A DNA stretch of 64,000 nucleotides, from contig NC_071355.1 in assembly GCF_943734655.1 (NCBI RefSeq), positions 19,170,268 to 19,234,267 of the forward strand, read 5' to 3'. The position numbers and the translations under genes are program-made. Source of the stretch: Sabethes cyaneus. Lineage: Eukaryota; Arthropoda; Insecta; Diptera; Culicidae. The notes under the pieces are model-generated. The model saw nothing but the letters and a program-made list of their open reading frames with translations, did no database searches and was not told where the DNA came from. Shown here one piece after another: positions 1 to 11,209 of this stretch (its first letter is position 1; each line of letters begins with the position of its first letter).

Positions 1-660
1 ATAGATTAAATACAGGAGAATAGAGGAGGTGTAAAGAGGAAAAAAATGCAAACGACTGAAAAAAAGAGAAAAGAAACGAAACGATACAGAAAATAATAAA
101 GAACGAGACAGGGAAAGAGCAAAGGCAGGCCTAAAAATGAAGAAAAACGGAAGAAAACAGACGGAAAACGGGAAGAAAACAAAAAAAAACAAGAAAATCA
201 GAGGAAAGCAGAACAGGAAAAGATAAGAAACGGAACTGAGAATGGGGAAACAGATGGCTGAAAAAACGAGAGAAAAAGGAGAAAGAGAGAAAATGCATTG
301 AAATAATGCAGTAAAAATAGAAGAAACATGAGAAAAAAAGAAAAGCAGCTAAAAAGAATTCGAAAAAGACGGTAACTGGAAGTGAAAATGCTGCAAAAAG
401 GACGGAAAACGGGAAAGAAAATTACAAAAAAAGAGTGAAAAATGGTAAAACAGAACTGAAAATGAGAGAAATGGGATAGGAAGCGAAAACAACTAAACAG
501 GAAAGAAATGGAAAGGAAAAGTGGAAGGAAAAAGAAGAAAACTGCGAGCGAAAACCAAGAAAGCGGTACAGAAAAGGAGAAAAAACGGAACAAAAATTAA
601 AAAAATGGAAAAGAAAAAAAAAATGGACAGAAAAAGGTACATTGTGTAACAGAATAAGAC
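1..660. repeat. Degenerate purine-rich minisatellite (GAAAAACGG-type)
   Basis: The plus strand is almost all A and G, with recurring words such as ACGGAA, GAAAAAGGAG and ACAGAAAAGG at irregular spacings of about 20 bases. Reading frames here translate to monotonous Phe/Ser/Leu on the minus strand and are not genes. The block ends with GGACAGAAAAAGGTACATTG, a phrase found again in inverted form at the edge of the pyrimidine-rich block near 16210. The beginning lies outside the window. Confidence 0.8.
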
Positions 661-1215
661 AAAAAACACCAATCCTAATTTTAAGCAAAACTTCGAGTCT
701 AATTTCACATGAGTCTGAACTAAACCTTCGGGACTTAATTAGTCTAAATCGACGAAATTTAATTTAATGTGATCTTAAATGGCAAGGTCAATTTCAAGTT
801 AGATTGCGTGTGCGATTTTAGCCCAATTTCAAGTCTTTTTTAATTCCAATTTTAAGTTAAAGCTGAACTTGGTTTTCAAGTCCAATTTTAAGTACAATTT
901 GCTCCGATTTCAAGTCTTATTTCAAATGTAATTTCAAGTCTCGTCTCAAATCCATTTTAAATCTAATTTCAAGTTCAATTTCAATTTCCATTATAATTTC
1001 AAACCCCATTTTTTGTTCAATTTGAAATCCAATTTTAAGTCTAATTCGATTGCAATGTCAAGTAAATTTTTTAAATAAAACCATGTTTATTACCAAGCAA
1101 AACTTTCTGTCCAATTTCACATCCAATTTTAAATTTAATCTCCAGTTGTCCTATGGGACAGTATTTTCTACTTTAATTTCTAGTGCTGTTCCAATGCTAA
1201 TTTCTAGTCTAATTT
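661..1215. repeat. 12-bp degenerate tandem array (TAATTTCAAGTC)
   Basis: Variants of a 12-base unit, roughly TAATTTCAAGTC, run head to tail with many substitutions; the period shows as recurring AATTTCAAGT every 12 or 24 bases, clearest from 834 on. It directly follows the purine-rich array, as it also does at 20791-21034, so the two arrays travel together. No coding potential is inferred. Confidence 0.75.
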
Positions 1216-1275
1216 CAAAAAATCAAAATTGCGAGCGTCACGAAAAAATGGAAGATTTTGAACGCTAATAGGTCT
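1216..1275. repeat. Conserved array-border motif (GCGAGCGTCACGAAAAA)
   Basis: A roughly 55-base phrase including GCGAGCGTCACGAAAAA, then GAAGATTTTGAACGCTAATAG, sits immediately after the 12-bp array. A close copy sits after a different array at 33300-33372. Its presence at the end of two unrelated simple arrays suggests it is part of the repeat unit rather than chance. Confidence 0.55.
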
Positions 1276-3799
1276 GCCAATTGTGAACGAATTTTCAAAA
1301 TTTTTTTCAACATGAGACAAAATATCTTAGAAATTTATGAAATTTTGTTCGAGACCACATTTAATTGATTTATTAACGAAAACACTTTTAAAAGAATTCT
1401 ACATATTCTAATACCTCCTCCTACTTCAAGCATAATATACAGTGCTATAATATTAAATGGCTCTAAAAGTGCTACTTGAAGTGATTTTGGATCAATGCAG
1501 ACTAAAGAAATGGAATGAAAATTGGCAAAGCTTACTAGATTTGTATGCAGCTTTGAAAACTTGGGAAAGTGCTCGAAAAAGCGTAGAAACGACGCTGGTA
1601 CAACACTGAAAAAGCAAGCCTCTTGCATTATAGTCACCAAGTTTGTTGCATGCAATGTTGCTCGAAATTTTCTGTGGCTTGGTTGTGTATGAAAAGAAAA
1701 CATCGCCTGCTTGGATGGTAAATAATGGTATTCTTTGAGGATGACATTTACATATTATGTTTGATCGTTTTAACTACTTTCGTAACCCCGGTCACCCTGT
1801 TAAAATACCTTAATGACTTTGGGTGCGTTAATAGTGTGTAATTAAAATCCGAAGCTAGACAGCTCTCGTCCGGAAGATGTGTAACATATGCGTTTTTTCA
1901 TTAGTTTGTTTTTATACCACTTTCCCTAAGCTCGTGGTACTGGAGCAAATTACTTCGTTGTATAGAAATCAGAACGGAACCGGGACAGGAAGTCCAAGAT
2001 TGGTCATGGCCATTTTAGGAATAATTAAAAAAATATTTCAAACGCTTGAAAACCTATTTTTAACTATTAACAAACTGTTCTGCATGTTCTTTTCAAAGAT
2101 CTCCTTAAATATTGTCGTAAAGTCAGGTCAATGTTGATTTTTGAAACCTTCATTGATGATAGTATCGGTAGCTGAAATTAAAACCTCACTTCTCAAAAAA
2201 TAAAATTTTTTAGCTTTGGCATTTTGTCTTTTTTTATTGCTAAATGTCAATACAATCGGCAATAAAATGCTAAAAATCATTTCAGCGCAAGCGCCACTAT
2301 TACAGCACAACATCCTGCTGTACCTTTCGTTACATTTTCGCAAAAGTTGCCCCCACCCATCACCGCCCCCCCACTTTTGGCGGAAACCGTTCGGTATTGG
2401 CTTCGATTAAAATTCTCGAGTGGCAGCAGCAAGCAACAATAAACAGCCAAACAGGCAGCCACTCGTGTGCTACATGAAAGTAGCAACCCCCGTTCGTATA
2501 GAGGAAAAAGGACACCGTCATTACAGCAGCCTACGCGCGCTTATCTTTCGGGTCTCAGTGCCACAGCGCCAGCGGCATCACGATGACTCGCCGAATGGAG
2601 AGCACGCAGCAGACTCCGCCCCCATTTTGGAACGATACACCAACCAACATGTTGCGGTTCATTTGTTTCTTTTCTCGGGAAGCAGCAAAGCGGCTCTGGG
2701 CGGCTCGCCGATTGGCTGATGATGGTGAACGGTGCGCTATTTTCAAACGATTTTCATTTATTTCTAATTTCTACTTCAGCGCACTCAAGGAATGTAACTT
2801 ATGTAGTACCTACTACTCACAACAATTGCTAATTGTTACAGTTTTTAGGTGAAGCACTGCGAATAAATAATTGTTCGCTACTTTTCAATGGGTAGAGAAT
2901 AATAGGTTCTTTTATAGGAAAAGGGTTTTCGGCTCACGCCGATTTCAAGAATCACTTGACAAAGAACAAACAATACTTAGGTACCTACATATTCGTTTTG
3001 TGAACGCTAGCATCTGAGTGAAGGATAAAGCCATCCATTACATTCTTCGGTCGAATCTGAAAAGGTAAAAAAGCATGCCATGCGAAAAGGACTCCAAACA
3101 AAAGGTGGCCATGCTGCTAAGTGAATCTTGTGCCGTCGTGAGTTGCGAGGCGACCCTGGCCGCTGCGCTGCTATTGACAAGATGCCGATTTAGCAGTTGT
3201 ATTGCAGGAAGAAAAGGTATTTGCTGAGACGATTCTCAGTCAATGGTAATGTTTTAACGGATTAGCGATTGTTTTCCAATAGGTGTCCTGCTGGTGCCGG
3301 GTGGCTGGCATCGAACATTTGCTGACAAATCATAGACGATCGTTTGATTTCGTATTTTTTATATTGTGATTCACGGTGTATCGTATCGTATTGTTTATGA
3401 AGTGCTAAACATGTACCATATAAATACTTATATGGTGTTTTAAGTATTTATACCAGTGTCATCGTAGCAAATCATTTAGTATTGTTATAAACAAAGCTTC
3501 AAACTACTTTACTGCCCATAAACACATATTTTAACAAGTCAACTTTAGGTAACTGGCTTGAAACGGATGTTAACTGGTTTGTTGAGGTCTTGCTCAAAAC
3601 ATAAAATGTTTGTCATTGGACACTCAACCTATGGTTGAACGGAAAAAAATCGTTTACTACTGGTTCACATTCGTCAATTTCCTTGGAATTAGTTAATATA
3701 TTGCACCATTTATTGTGACAAGTTGAATTGAAATATAATTGCCTTTCAACTAACATACGAACAACGAATTAAAATTATGACAGTTAAAATATCATTAAC
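1276..3799. other. No recognised gene
   Basis: Mixed-composition sequence without a convincing reading frame or repeat. The part from about 2340 to 2740 is more GC-rich and has short overlapping frames on both strands with no recognisable domain. I see no RNA gene or mobile-element end here. Confidence 0.5.
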
Positions 3800-3800
3800 T

Positions 3801-5132
3801 AGCTGACCCGACAAACTTCGTATTGCCACAAATTACCTGTGTTGTACATAAATCATGAATCTCGGATGATCTTTGTCACTATCTCGAGTTTTGCAAGCCC
3901 CCCAGTGGGCGGCGCTTCCGACGGCGGGTCACCGGCAACACTCGCGACCGTCTCGTCCTGAATGATCTAGTGTTACTATAGATAGTTTTTGTGGTCTTGT
4001 ATTGACTAATGTTTTATGGAAGAGTCTCGAATTTCTCGAGTTCAATTAGTTTTTGAGTTTCGCAAAAATTTCTGTTTTATTTGTATGAGAGTCCATATCC
4101 CCCTACCACAGGGGCGAGAGGTCTCTAACTATCGTAAAATAAACTCAAGACTCCAAAATCTCCCACATGCCAAATTTGGTTTCATTTGCTTGATTAGTTC
4201 TCAAGTTATAAGGAAATTTGAATTTCATTTGTATGGGAGCTCCCCTCTTAAAAGGGGAAGGGGTCGTAATTCACCATAGAAAAAATTTCTGCCATCTAAA
4301 ACTCCCACATGCCAAATTTGGTTCCATTTAATTGATTAGTTCTCGAGTTATGAGGAAATTTGTATTTCGTTTGTATAGGAGCCCCCCCTCTTAAAGTGGG
4401 GAGGGGTCCTTATTCACCATAGAAAATATTCTTGCCCTCGAAAACTTTCACATGCCAAATTTTATTCCATTTGCTTGATTAGTTCTTCAGTTATGAGGAA
4501 ATTTGTATTTCATGTGTATAGGATCCCCCCCTCCTAAAACGGGGAGGGGTCCCAATTCATCATAGAAAAAAATTTTGTCTCCAAAAACACCCACATGCCA
4601 AATTTGGTTCCATTTGCTTAATTACTTCTCGAGTCATGAGGAAAATTGTGTTTCTTTGGTACAGGAGCCCCCCCTCTTAAAGTGGGGAGGGGTCCTAATT
4701 TACTATAGAAAATATTCTTACCTTCGAAAACCTTCACATGCCAAATTTGGTTCCATTTGCTTGATTAGTTCTCGAGTTACGAGGAAATTTGTATGGAAGC
4801 CCCCCCTTTTAAAGAGGAGAGGAGTTATAATTCCCCTTATAAAGAGGGGAGGGATCTCAATTTACCATAGAATAAATTCTTGTCACCGAAAACACCCACA
4901 TGCCAAATTTTGTTCTATTTGCTTGATTAGTTGTCGAGTTATGCAGAAATTTGTGTTTCATTTGTATGGGAGCCCCCCCCTCTTAGTGGGGGGAGGGGTT
5001 TTTAACCATCACTTAAACCTTTCCTGGCCCCAAAATACCTCTACATGCATATTTTCATGCCGATTGGTTCAGTAGTTTTCGATTCTATAAGGAACATACA
5101 GACAGACAGAAATCCTTCTTTATAGGTATAGA
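3801..5132. mobile_element. Interspersed repeat with ~143-bp tandem modules, copy A
   Basis: The element begins AGCTGACCCGACAAACTTCG and ends with ACAGACAGACAG and TATAGGTATAGAT; copy B at 50968-52389 shares both ends. Its middle is a tandem array of modules starting CACATGCCAAATTTGG at 4164, 4306, 4449, 4592, 4735 and 4897, i.e. 142-143 bases apart except the last (162). Each module carries a C-run (CCCCCCCTC), a short TTAAA-type loop and a G-run (GTGGGGAGGGG) able to pair. No open reading frame is credible and I cannot place it in a named superfamily. I saw no clear target duplication. Confidence 0.7.
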
Positions 5133-5887
5133 TATCCTCTTATGGTTGGACAATTCTGCGCTGTCGGCGCTTCTAGCCAAAGAATAATGGGTCCTAGCAC
5201 GTGGACAAAATAAAGTAGTCTTATAATAAATTCACTGAGGTTAGGGTTGGCTTTTCCCCATAACCTGAAAGGTTTCCATATCTGACTATTGGATGACACA
5301 AAATGCCACTGATCACCAATAATATTTACCGGTAGGTATAACACGGTATTTTCATGAGCCATTGAACTGACATTTTATCGGCTGACTTACAACTGACATT
5401 GGTGTTTGTAGAGTTGTGGATTACGTGTTGCATCGCTGCATTGTGAGCCTTTTTAATTTGTCCCTACTTTTTATTTACTCAGAGTTAATTTTATTGTATA
5501 TTCTATTTGTCCCTAAATATTTATTGATTTCAATTTCGATTTTAATGTAGTTTTTATGTACATAACAAGATATATTTATTTTAATCGCTCACCCAGCCTA
5601 AACCTACTTATCAAAATATAAAATTCAAAAAAAAAAAAATCAAAATATACAAATATTAAAACGAATTCTAGTCTGCTGCTTCTCGGTGCATTAAACGTAT
5701 CTAAATGTATCTAAATGGGTGCTATAGGGTGAAGGTTGCGAAACGGTAACAAAATTCAGCCTATTTTCCCTTTTACTAAACAAATATTTTCCCAATATAC
5801 AACTTTAATATGCTATAACTATATTTTCAAGAATGTAAGTAATCTGCTGTTTTTCATTTATTATCTTCAACTTGGAGCTGTACAGAC
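5133..5887. other. AT-rich stretch, nothing recognised
   Basis: AT-rich sequence with an A-run near 5627. No reading frame, RNA or transposon end is supported. Confidence 0.5.
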
Positions 5888-5890
5888 AAT

Positions 5891-5976
5891 AGGCCGTATG
5901 AATGAAAGAGTTAGAGAAAATGCTCCCATACGATTTAAATGGAAAAGTAAAGTAAACTGTTTGATTCACACGGCCT
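5891..5976 (+). mobile_element. 86-bp MITE with 3-bp target duplication, copy 1
   Basis: Near-palindromic short element beginning AGGCCGTATGAAT and ending with the inverted counterpart (ATTCACACGGCCT). It is flanked on both sides by AAT (5888-5890 and 5977-5979), which reads as a 3-bp target site duplication. A closely similar copy lies inverted at 6140-6226. It has no coding capacity, so movement would depend on an unseen transposase. Confidence 0.75.
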
Positions 5977-6000
5977 AATTTGAAATTTGAAAATAGGGAT

Positions 6001-6036
6001 GTTGCAAGTTACCCAGTAAACGGGGTTACTTGCAAC
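6001..6036. repeat. Perfect-looking hairpin between the MITE pair
   Basis: GTTGCAAGTTACCC is followed after a short loop by GGGGTTACTTGCAAC; the arms pair over about 14 bases with one mismatch. It lies between the two inverted MITEs. It may be the fused ends of another short inverted-repeat element; nothing shows a function. Confidence 0.6.
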
Positions 6037-6139
6037 ACTTTTCTGATTTTGCGTTTCTTATGATTTTATATCTGATTTCAAACCGCGAATGACTATTTTT
6101 AGATATTTTGAATGTATTTGTAGTAAAACAAAAGATATT

Positions 6140-6226
6140 AGGCCGTATGAATAAAACAGTTTGCTTTACTTTTCCCGTTTAAAACGTATGGGAGCATTTG
6201 CTCTAACTGTTTTATTCATACGGCCT
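6140..6226 (-). mobile_element. 87-bp MITE with 3-bp target duplication, copy 2
   Basis: Same family as 5891-5976 but in the opposite orientation. Ends are AGGCCGTATGAAT and ATTCATACGGCCT, flanked by ATT at 6137-6139 and 6227-6229. The inner sequence (GTATGGGAGCATTTG and its partner) aligns with copy 1 after reverse complementing, with only a few differences. Confidence 0.78.
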
Positions 6227-6229
6227 ATT

Positions 6230-6690
6230 GGAGGCGTTTTTTGTTTCTCAATTTCGTTTACCGCTTTTTCAAAGATATTCGGTGAAAATGCCATGTCGGC
6301 GAGCTCCAAATTGCCGTTTCAAAACACGTGTAATTTTTCACAATTTTAATTTTTCTGGAGATAGCGGTAGACAAAATAACTTCGTACAGATGCAAACTTA
6401 CTTTGTATATACTGTATATGACGATAATTTTCCTTTTTACAAGTGCTGCAAGCCGTAACAACACGAATTCATCGTTTCTTCTCCAAGTTCAAAATATAAA
6501 CAAAGGTCAAAGTTGCTATTTGTTAGCTTATATGATGCACTAATTGTGTACAGGAACCAAACGATAAACAATAATGCCATGTTAATGAACTGACGCCACT
6601 TTGCACATCCATTTTTCTTACTCTGAAAGTGAAATTACTTTCCAATCGTATAAAAACATGCAAAACAATGATGTAATGGATTAAACATAA
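6230..6690. other. No recognised feature
   Basis: Short overlapping frames on both strands give no recognisable protein. The decayed mariner begins directly downstream. Confidence 0.5.
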
Positions 6691-6691
6691 C

Positions 6692-7829
6692 TTAACAATA
6701 GGTAAACGTCCCTTCTTTAAAATGGCATTGGGTACAAATGGTTATGTTAACAAACAAATGGGTTAGAGCTGTCAAAGTCGCGATGCGTCGAAGTGTTGCG
6801 AGTATCCCCGGATGACGGTATTTGGTCTGCATGAAAAATTTGCGAACTTTGGAGTTTACCCTTGCCATGAGGGTCAGTGCAGCCTTGTTGGCAACCAATT
6901 TAGCTGCGTTTGTCCAAGATTTTCGAAATTTATCTATAGTTGTTGCCTGTTGTTTGTGCTGAGACAACTTTCTCTTCACCAAAGCCCAATACCGCTCGAT
7001 GGGGCGTAACTCTGGACAGTTAGGTAGATTCGCCTCCTTCGGTACAATATGGACTCCATTAGTATCATACCATTCCAAAACATCTTTGGCGTAGTGACAG
7101 GATGCCAAATTAGGCCAAAACAGCGAGGGTACATCATGGCTGTGTAGGAACGGTAACAATCGTTTCTGCAGGCATTCTTCACGGTACATTTCCTTGTTAA
7201 CCGTTCCCGTAGCGATGTAACTTTTGCTTGCTCGACCTCAGCTGTATATGGTCTGCCATACTAAATATTTTTTGGGGAACTTGGCTTTCTTTTTTGTCCT
7301 AAAATGCTCTGCAACGCCATTCCGTTTCATGGCAGTGTAAAAAGACATACCAGAAAGCTAGGACATACGTTTCATCGTCTATTATAACGCATGGAAACTT
7401 CGTTAAATATTCGCGGTAAAACTTACGAGCGCGTGTTTTGGCCGTCGTATTTTACTTGTCATTACGGTTTGGCACAGTCTTCACCTTGAAAGACTTCATG
7501 CCTTGTCGTTGCTTAGAAGTATGCGCGAATGTTGGCGACATTTTTATTTTCCGAGCAATGGTACGTACAGAAAGATCTGGTCTTCTCCGTAATATTTGTT
7601 TTACCTTCGCATCCTTGTGGTGGTTCCTCAGATCCGTTTTTGTTCCACTTCCCTTCTTCCTAGCTGTTGTCAAGCGAGTATCGAACGATTTTAAAACACT
7701 GTGAACAGTGATTGGAGTACATACATACATACATACATACATACATACAGTGATTGGAGTAGTACATACACCATCGTGTGTATGAGAGAGAGAGAGAGTA
7801 AATATCGCCTTGAAGCGCGCACCCGTCAA
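6692..7829 (-). pseudogene. Decayed mariner (DD37E-type) transposase
   Basis: Cut-and-paste DNA transposase of the IS630/Tc1/mariner superfamily, read on the minus strand in two or more frames. The N-terminal part (7452-7829) has a helix-turn-helix-like segment (RRRPDLSVRTIARKIKMSP). The first catalytic Asp is in VIIDDETYV near 7375-7400. The C-terminal part (6692-7189) contains FWPNLASCHYAKD and PELRPIERYW. Exactly 37 residues separate the Asn in FWPN from the Glu in PIER, matching the ITmD37E spacing, but the family's second catalytic Asp is replaced by Asn. Frame breaks between 7190 and 7450 and a CATA microsatellite at the N-terminal end add to the damage. The gene is dead; family assignment is strong. 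Confidence 0.85.
7716..7799. repeat. (CATA)n and (GA)n microsatellites
   Basis: About eight CATA units (7719-7748) flanked by a duplicated phrase CAGTGATTGGAGTA, then a GA run at 7784-7797. It interrupts the upstream end of the mariner remnant and probably arose by slippage. Confidence 0.8.
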
Positions 7830-7995
7830 GTGCGGGCATAATTTTACGGAATATCTTTAGGTCGTTTGCGAACATAACTTAAACGGCTGCACAGCTCGTT
7901 ACCAAAAACTACAAATTTCAAGGGTGCCAGCCAGGGTGGCTGCCTTGTGGCACACCGGATGGCATCTCGAAACAAGCCGAATTATAACCATATGC

Positions 7996-8075
7996 TGGGG
8001 GCTCCGTAGCCGCAAGGATACCGAGTCTACTTTGACAAGCAAGTGGTCGTGGGTTCGATTCTTAGTAGGATCAGG
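7996..8075 (+). repeat. tRNA-like sequence with A- and B-box resemblance
   Basis: GGGGCTCCGTAGCCGCAAGG resembles a pol III A-box region, and GTGGGTTCGATTC (8050-8062) matches the B-box consensus. I cannot fold it into a full tRNA cloverleaf with a clear anticodon and acceptor stem, so it is more likely the head of a SINE or a tRNA-like retroelement part than a tRNA gene. The RTE LINE remnant follows about 40 bases downstream. Confidence 0.45.
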
Positions 8076-8109
8076 CCATTCGATGTCAAGTGACTTTAAC
8101 ATGGGTTAA

Positions 8110-9020
8110 TCTTCCGGGAGAAGAAGCGCCACCAGAAGGAGCAGGAGTGCGAAGAACTCGAGCAGCTGTACCACTTTCGCGACACACGGAAGTTCTATCG
8201 ACTCAACGAATCTCGCTAAGGCTTTGCACCGCGGGTCGAAATGTACAGAGACAAAAGTGGACGTAGTTTGGCGGAAGCAGCACTACGACCATGATAAGAC
8301 CATGATAGTGGAAGGAAGTGACTTCATTGGTGCAGCAAGCAACGAAGATGTGCCACCACCATCGATAAGCGATAAGTTAAAGTAGCCATCCAGCGGTTGA
8401 AGAACGACAAAGCAGCGGGGAAGGATGGCATTGGAGCGCAACTTATTGAAATAAGCCTGGACGAGTTGGTCAGCTGTTTGCATCAATTGATTGTTAAGAT
8501 TTGGGATACGGAAAGATAGCCGAAGGAGTGGAAAAACGGGGTTATTTGCCTTATCTGCAAGAAAGGCGATGCCGCCTATAAAGTGCTTTCCCAAGTCATC
8601 TTCCATCGACTGTCGCCAATAGCCAATAGATTCGTGGATCAATTATCAGGCCGGCCTCATGGAGGGTCGTTCGCAGTGCCGCGAATTCCAAGTCCTCACG
8701 CATCACCTGTTAATTGATTTCAAAGCCGCATATGATAGTGTAAACCGACCAGAGCTGTGGAAAATTCTGGACGAAAACGGTTTTCCGGGTAAGCTTATTA
8801 GTTTTATCATGTCCACGACGGATGGGATCCAGTGCTGTGCGAGAATCTCGGGTGGATTCCTGCTTGCTGTTAAGCATTACACTTGAAGATGTTATAAGAC
8901 GAGCGGCGATCAAAATGCGGGGCACAATTTTCAATAAATTCAGCCAATTGATCTGCTTTGCCGACGACAGCAAAACATTTGAGATGGTCGAAGATCAGTA
9001 CACCAGACCGGAACGCTAAG
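8110..9020 (+). pseudogene. RTE-type LINE reverse transcriptase remnant
   Basis: Broken non-LTR reverse transcriptase. Recognisable pieces in order are a linker (EECEELEQLYHFRDTRKFY pattern, then a stop at 8216), LKNDKAAGKDGIGAQLIE, WKNGVICLICKKGD, AAYKVLSQV, LLIDFKAAYDSVNR (catalytic Asp motif A, from about 8711) and LICFADDS (motif C, FADD box, near 8950). The conserved stretch expected between KKGD and AAYKVLSQV is deleted, and pieces change frame several times. The order and wording match RTE elements common in mosquitoes. Not functional. Confidence 0.85.
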
Positions 9021-9400
9021 GAGAGATGATTGGGTTGATGATAAATACGGAGTAATTCTCGTATTTCTTGTATTTGGTTGGATGAAAATGGTTAAAAAAA
9101 CAAAAATTACAATTTTAATACCTTGAAACAATGAGCCCCCCGTTTGCCAAGGGGCCAAGGGTTGATTTCTTAGCAAACTTTGAGTGCTCCCCAACCCATT
9201 TTAATTTTAAACCTACCATTGGAAAGCTGAGAAAAAATGCTAAAAGAAACATTAATAAAATTATGTGTGTAATGGCATTAACTATAAATGAAACAACCAG
9301 TTATCTGTAACAAGGTTCACGATTTCCGTATAATTATTGTGACATTTCCAAAATTTGCTATGACAACAATAAACGACACGGTTTTGTAAAGAGGAAGAAT
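9021..9400. other. No recognised feature
   Basis: AT-rich sequence between two LINE-derived pieces. It could be decayed LINE or unrelated; I see nothing specific. Confidence 0.4.
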
Positions 9401-9718
9401 ATGGCAAGGTTTATACAATTCTCATGTAAAGAGAACGGTGTAAGGAGGCGAAGAATGAGCCACGAACTTGCGAGTCTCTACGGCGAATCCAATATTCCGG
9501 AAGGAACAAGACAGAGGTGGCCAGATCAGGTGGAGCGAGATCTGGCGAGCACTGAGTACTCGAAGAATTGGAAATCAACTGCTATGAACCGAATTAGATG
9601 GAGGTATCCACGTTCCGCAGGCTTGATCATGAGACGTAATGCAATAGGAAGGACCCTGAAAACAATCAAGCGGGAAGTCCTGTTTTCCTGGGAAATTTTG
9701 AATTACATGCAGGACTAA
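9401..9718 (+). pseudogene. RTE-type LINE C-terminal fragment
   Basis: A 105-codon frame whose middle, RQRWPDQVERDLASTE and then NWKSTAMNRIRWR, matches the C-terminal tail pattern of RTE and related LINE proteins (R-x-RW-x-D-x-V-x-D ... NW ... A-x-(D/N)-R-x-x-WR). It lies about 400 bases downstream of the reverse transcriptase remnant on the same strand and may be part of the same insertion. The frame opens in non-LINE sequence, so the Met at 9401 is not a real start. Confidence 0.65.
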
Positions 9719-11086
9719 TTATCTGGTTTATCTGAAAGAAATGGCTTAACGTTTTTTATCGATTGTTATGTCCAAGATTCTACCCAAATATTTCTGCCAA
9801 TCAGTTATATTACAAAATTCAAATAGAGCATCCATTTTATTCAAAAGTAGAAATGGCTACGATTCGCGAAGTATTTTTTCACAATTCATTTGAATTCTTG
9901 TTTTCGAAAGATGATTACTCTAGACCGCCAGAACGTCAGAAAGTTGTAATAAAATGTCGAGAAATTTGTTCTGAGTACATTTTTAATATTAGCTATTCAA
10001 AAAAAGTTTCGCAAGTGGCTCTACGGCTCTAGAACCGAATGCCGAGAGAATTAAACTGACAACTGCAAGTTATAGAACATCCTCGTATACCTTGCTCGTA
10101 TAGGTATTCAGATCAAACAGTTTATTTCGTTTACATAGCAACCAAGGAGTTGCAGTCCAATTTTAGCTGAACCACTTCGCAGCATGGCTTGCGTTGTTTT
10201 CGGCGCTTGAGTACCATCGAGTGTCATCGACGCGTTCCCGACGGAGCTTCAACTGTCGACAAGATGGCGCGCGCCAGCTCAAATTACCGGTCCAGAACGC
10301 GCCAAAATCATAACAATTGTCGGAGCTACAGCAGCAAAAAAAACATAACCAACGCTAAAAGCAGAGCATGAACTCTATTATGTTTATGCAATTTTTCGGT
10401 TAGACCACCCTGGCGCGAATGCTTCCGGGGGGTGTGTAACCTCCCAACGGGGTGGCTGCTTGTTCTGCTGCTGCGCCCGTCGTCCGTTTGAATGTTTTGT
10501 GTTACCTACCTACTGCTGCTGAAGTCGTTCGCATCAATCCCCGCAAAAAGGGAACAAATGAGGTCGCCGAGTCACATACCTACTTGCTGCACAAAACATG
10601 AGCGACAGCAGAAAAAAAAACACAGCACATGGGGGCACGAGGCCTCCTAGTGATAATAAAATAAATACGTTACATGGATGATATAATAATCATAATCCGG
10701 GGATAATTGTCCAACTTCTGTTTGATTTTTGCTGGACCGATTTGCGTCGCGGAAAGCGGAACGATTGTTAATTGTTCGCAGTCGGATGCATCTGGTGAAT
10801 CGAGACGGGGAACTGTGGATGGAGAGTTCAAAGTTGAGCTCGAAATTGAGCAGCCGGATTCAGCGGCAGCAACGATGATGATACGGGCCACCAGATGTCG
10901 GCCTCAATTTAGGTAAATTAGTCTGAAGAGGGAGGTTCCACTTGAAACAATTGATTGCAGCGAAACGAGCAACTGGCACGGTCCCGGCTAGTCAGTTGTC
11001 GAGTTGTTGTTAGCCACCAATCTGACTAAATCGGTCATGGGAAGTAGGCTGACATGTGAGCAAAGTAGGCGGCTCACAAAGAGCTG
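9719..11086. other. No recognised gene
   Basis: Contains short frames only. The segment 10400-10640 is richer in GC and in CTGCTG/TACCTACC words. No domain, RNA gene or transposon end recognised. Confidence 0.5.
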
Positions 11087-11209
11087 AAGGCCCAAACAGA
11101 ATGCTGCGTCAACGCATCCGTCGGCGTCAATTTGACAGTAAACCCATGGGAAAGCTGTTAGAATAACGCTGACGGACGGCGTTGACGTAGCATTTCGTTT
11201 GGCCCCTAA
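11087..11209. mobile_element. Short MITE with ~40-bp terminal inverted repeats
   Basis: AGGCCCAAACAGAATGCTG at the left is mirrored at the right by CATTTCGTTTGGCC; the arms pair imperfectly over about 40 bases, including CGTCAACGC and TCCGTC words. Only about 40 bases lie between the arms. I could not define a clean target duplication. Confidence 0.6.

Noticed and set aside
4164..5045. Regularly spaced repeats resembling a CRISPR array
   Set aside because: Units are 143 bp with diverged copies and no short repeat/unique spacer structure; this is a eukaryotic interspersed repeat.
7996..8075. A functional tRNA gene
   Set aside because: A B-box is visible, but no full cloverleaf or clear acceptor stem could be drawn; it lies beside a LINE remnant.
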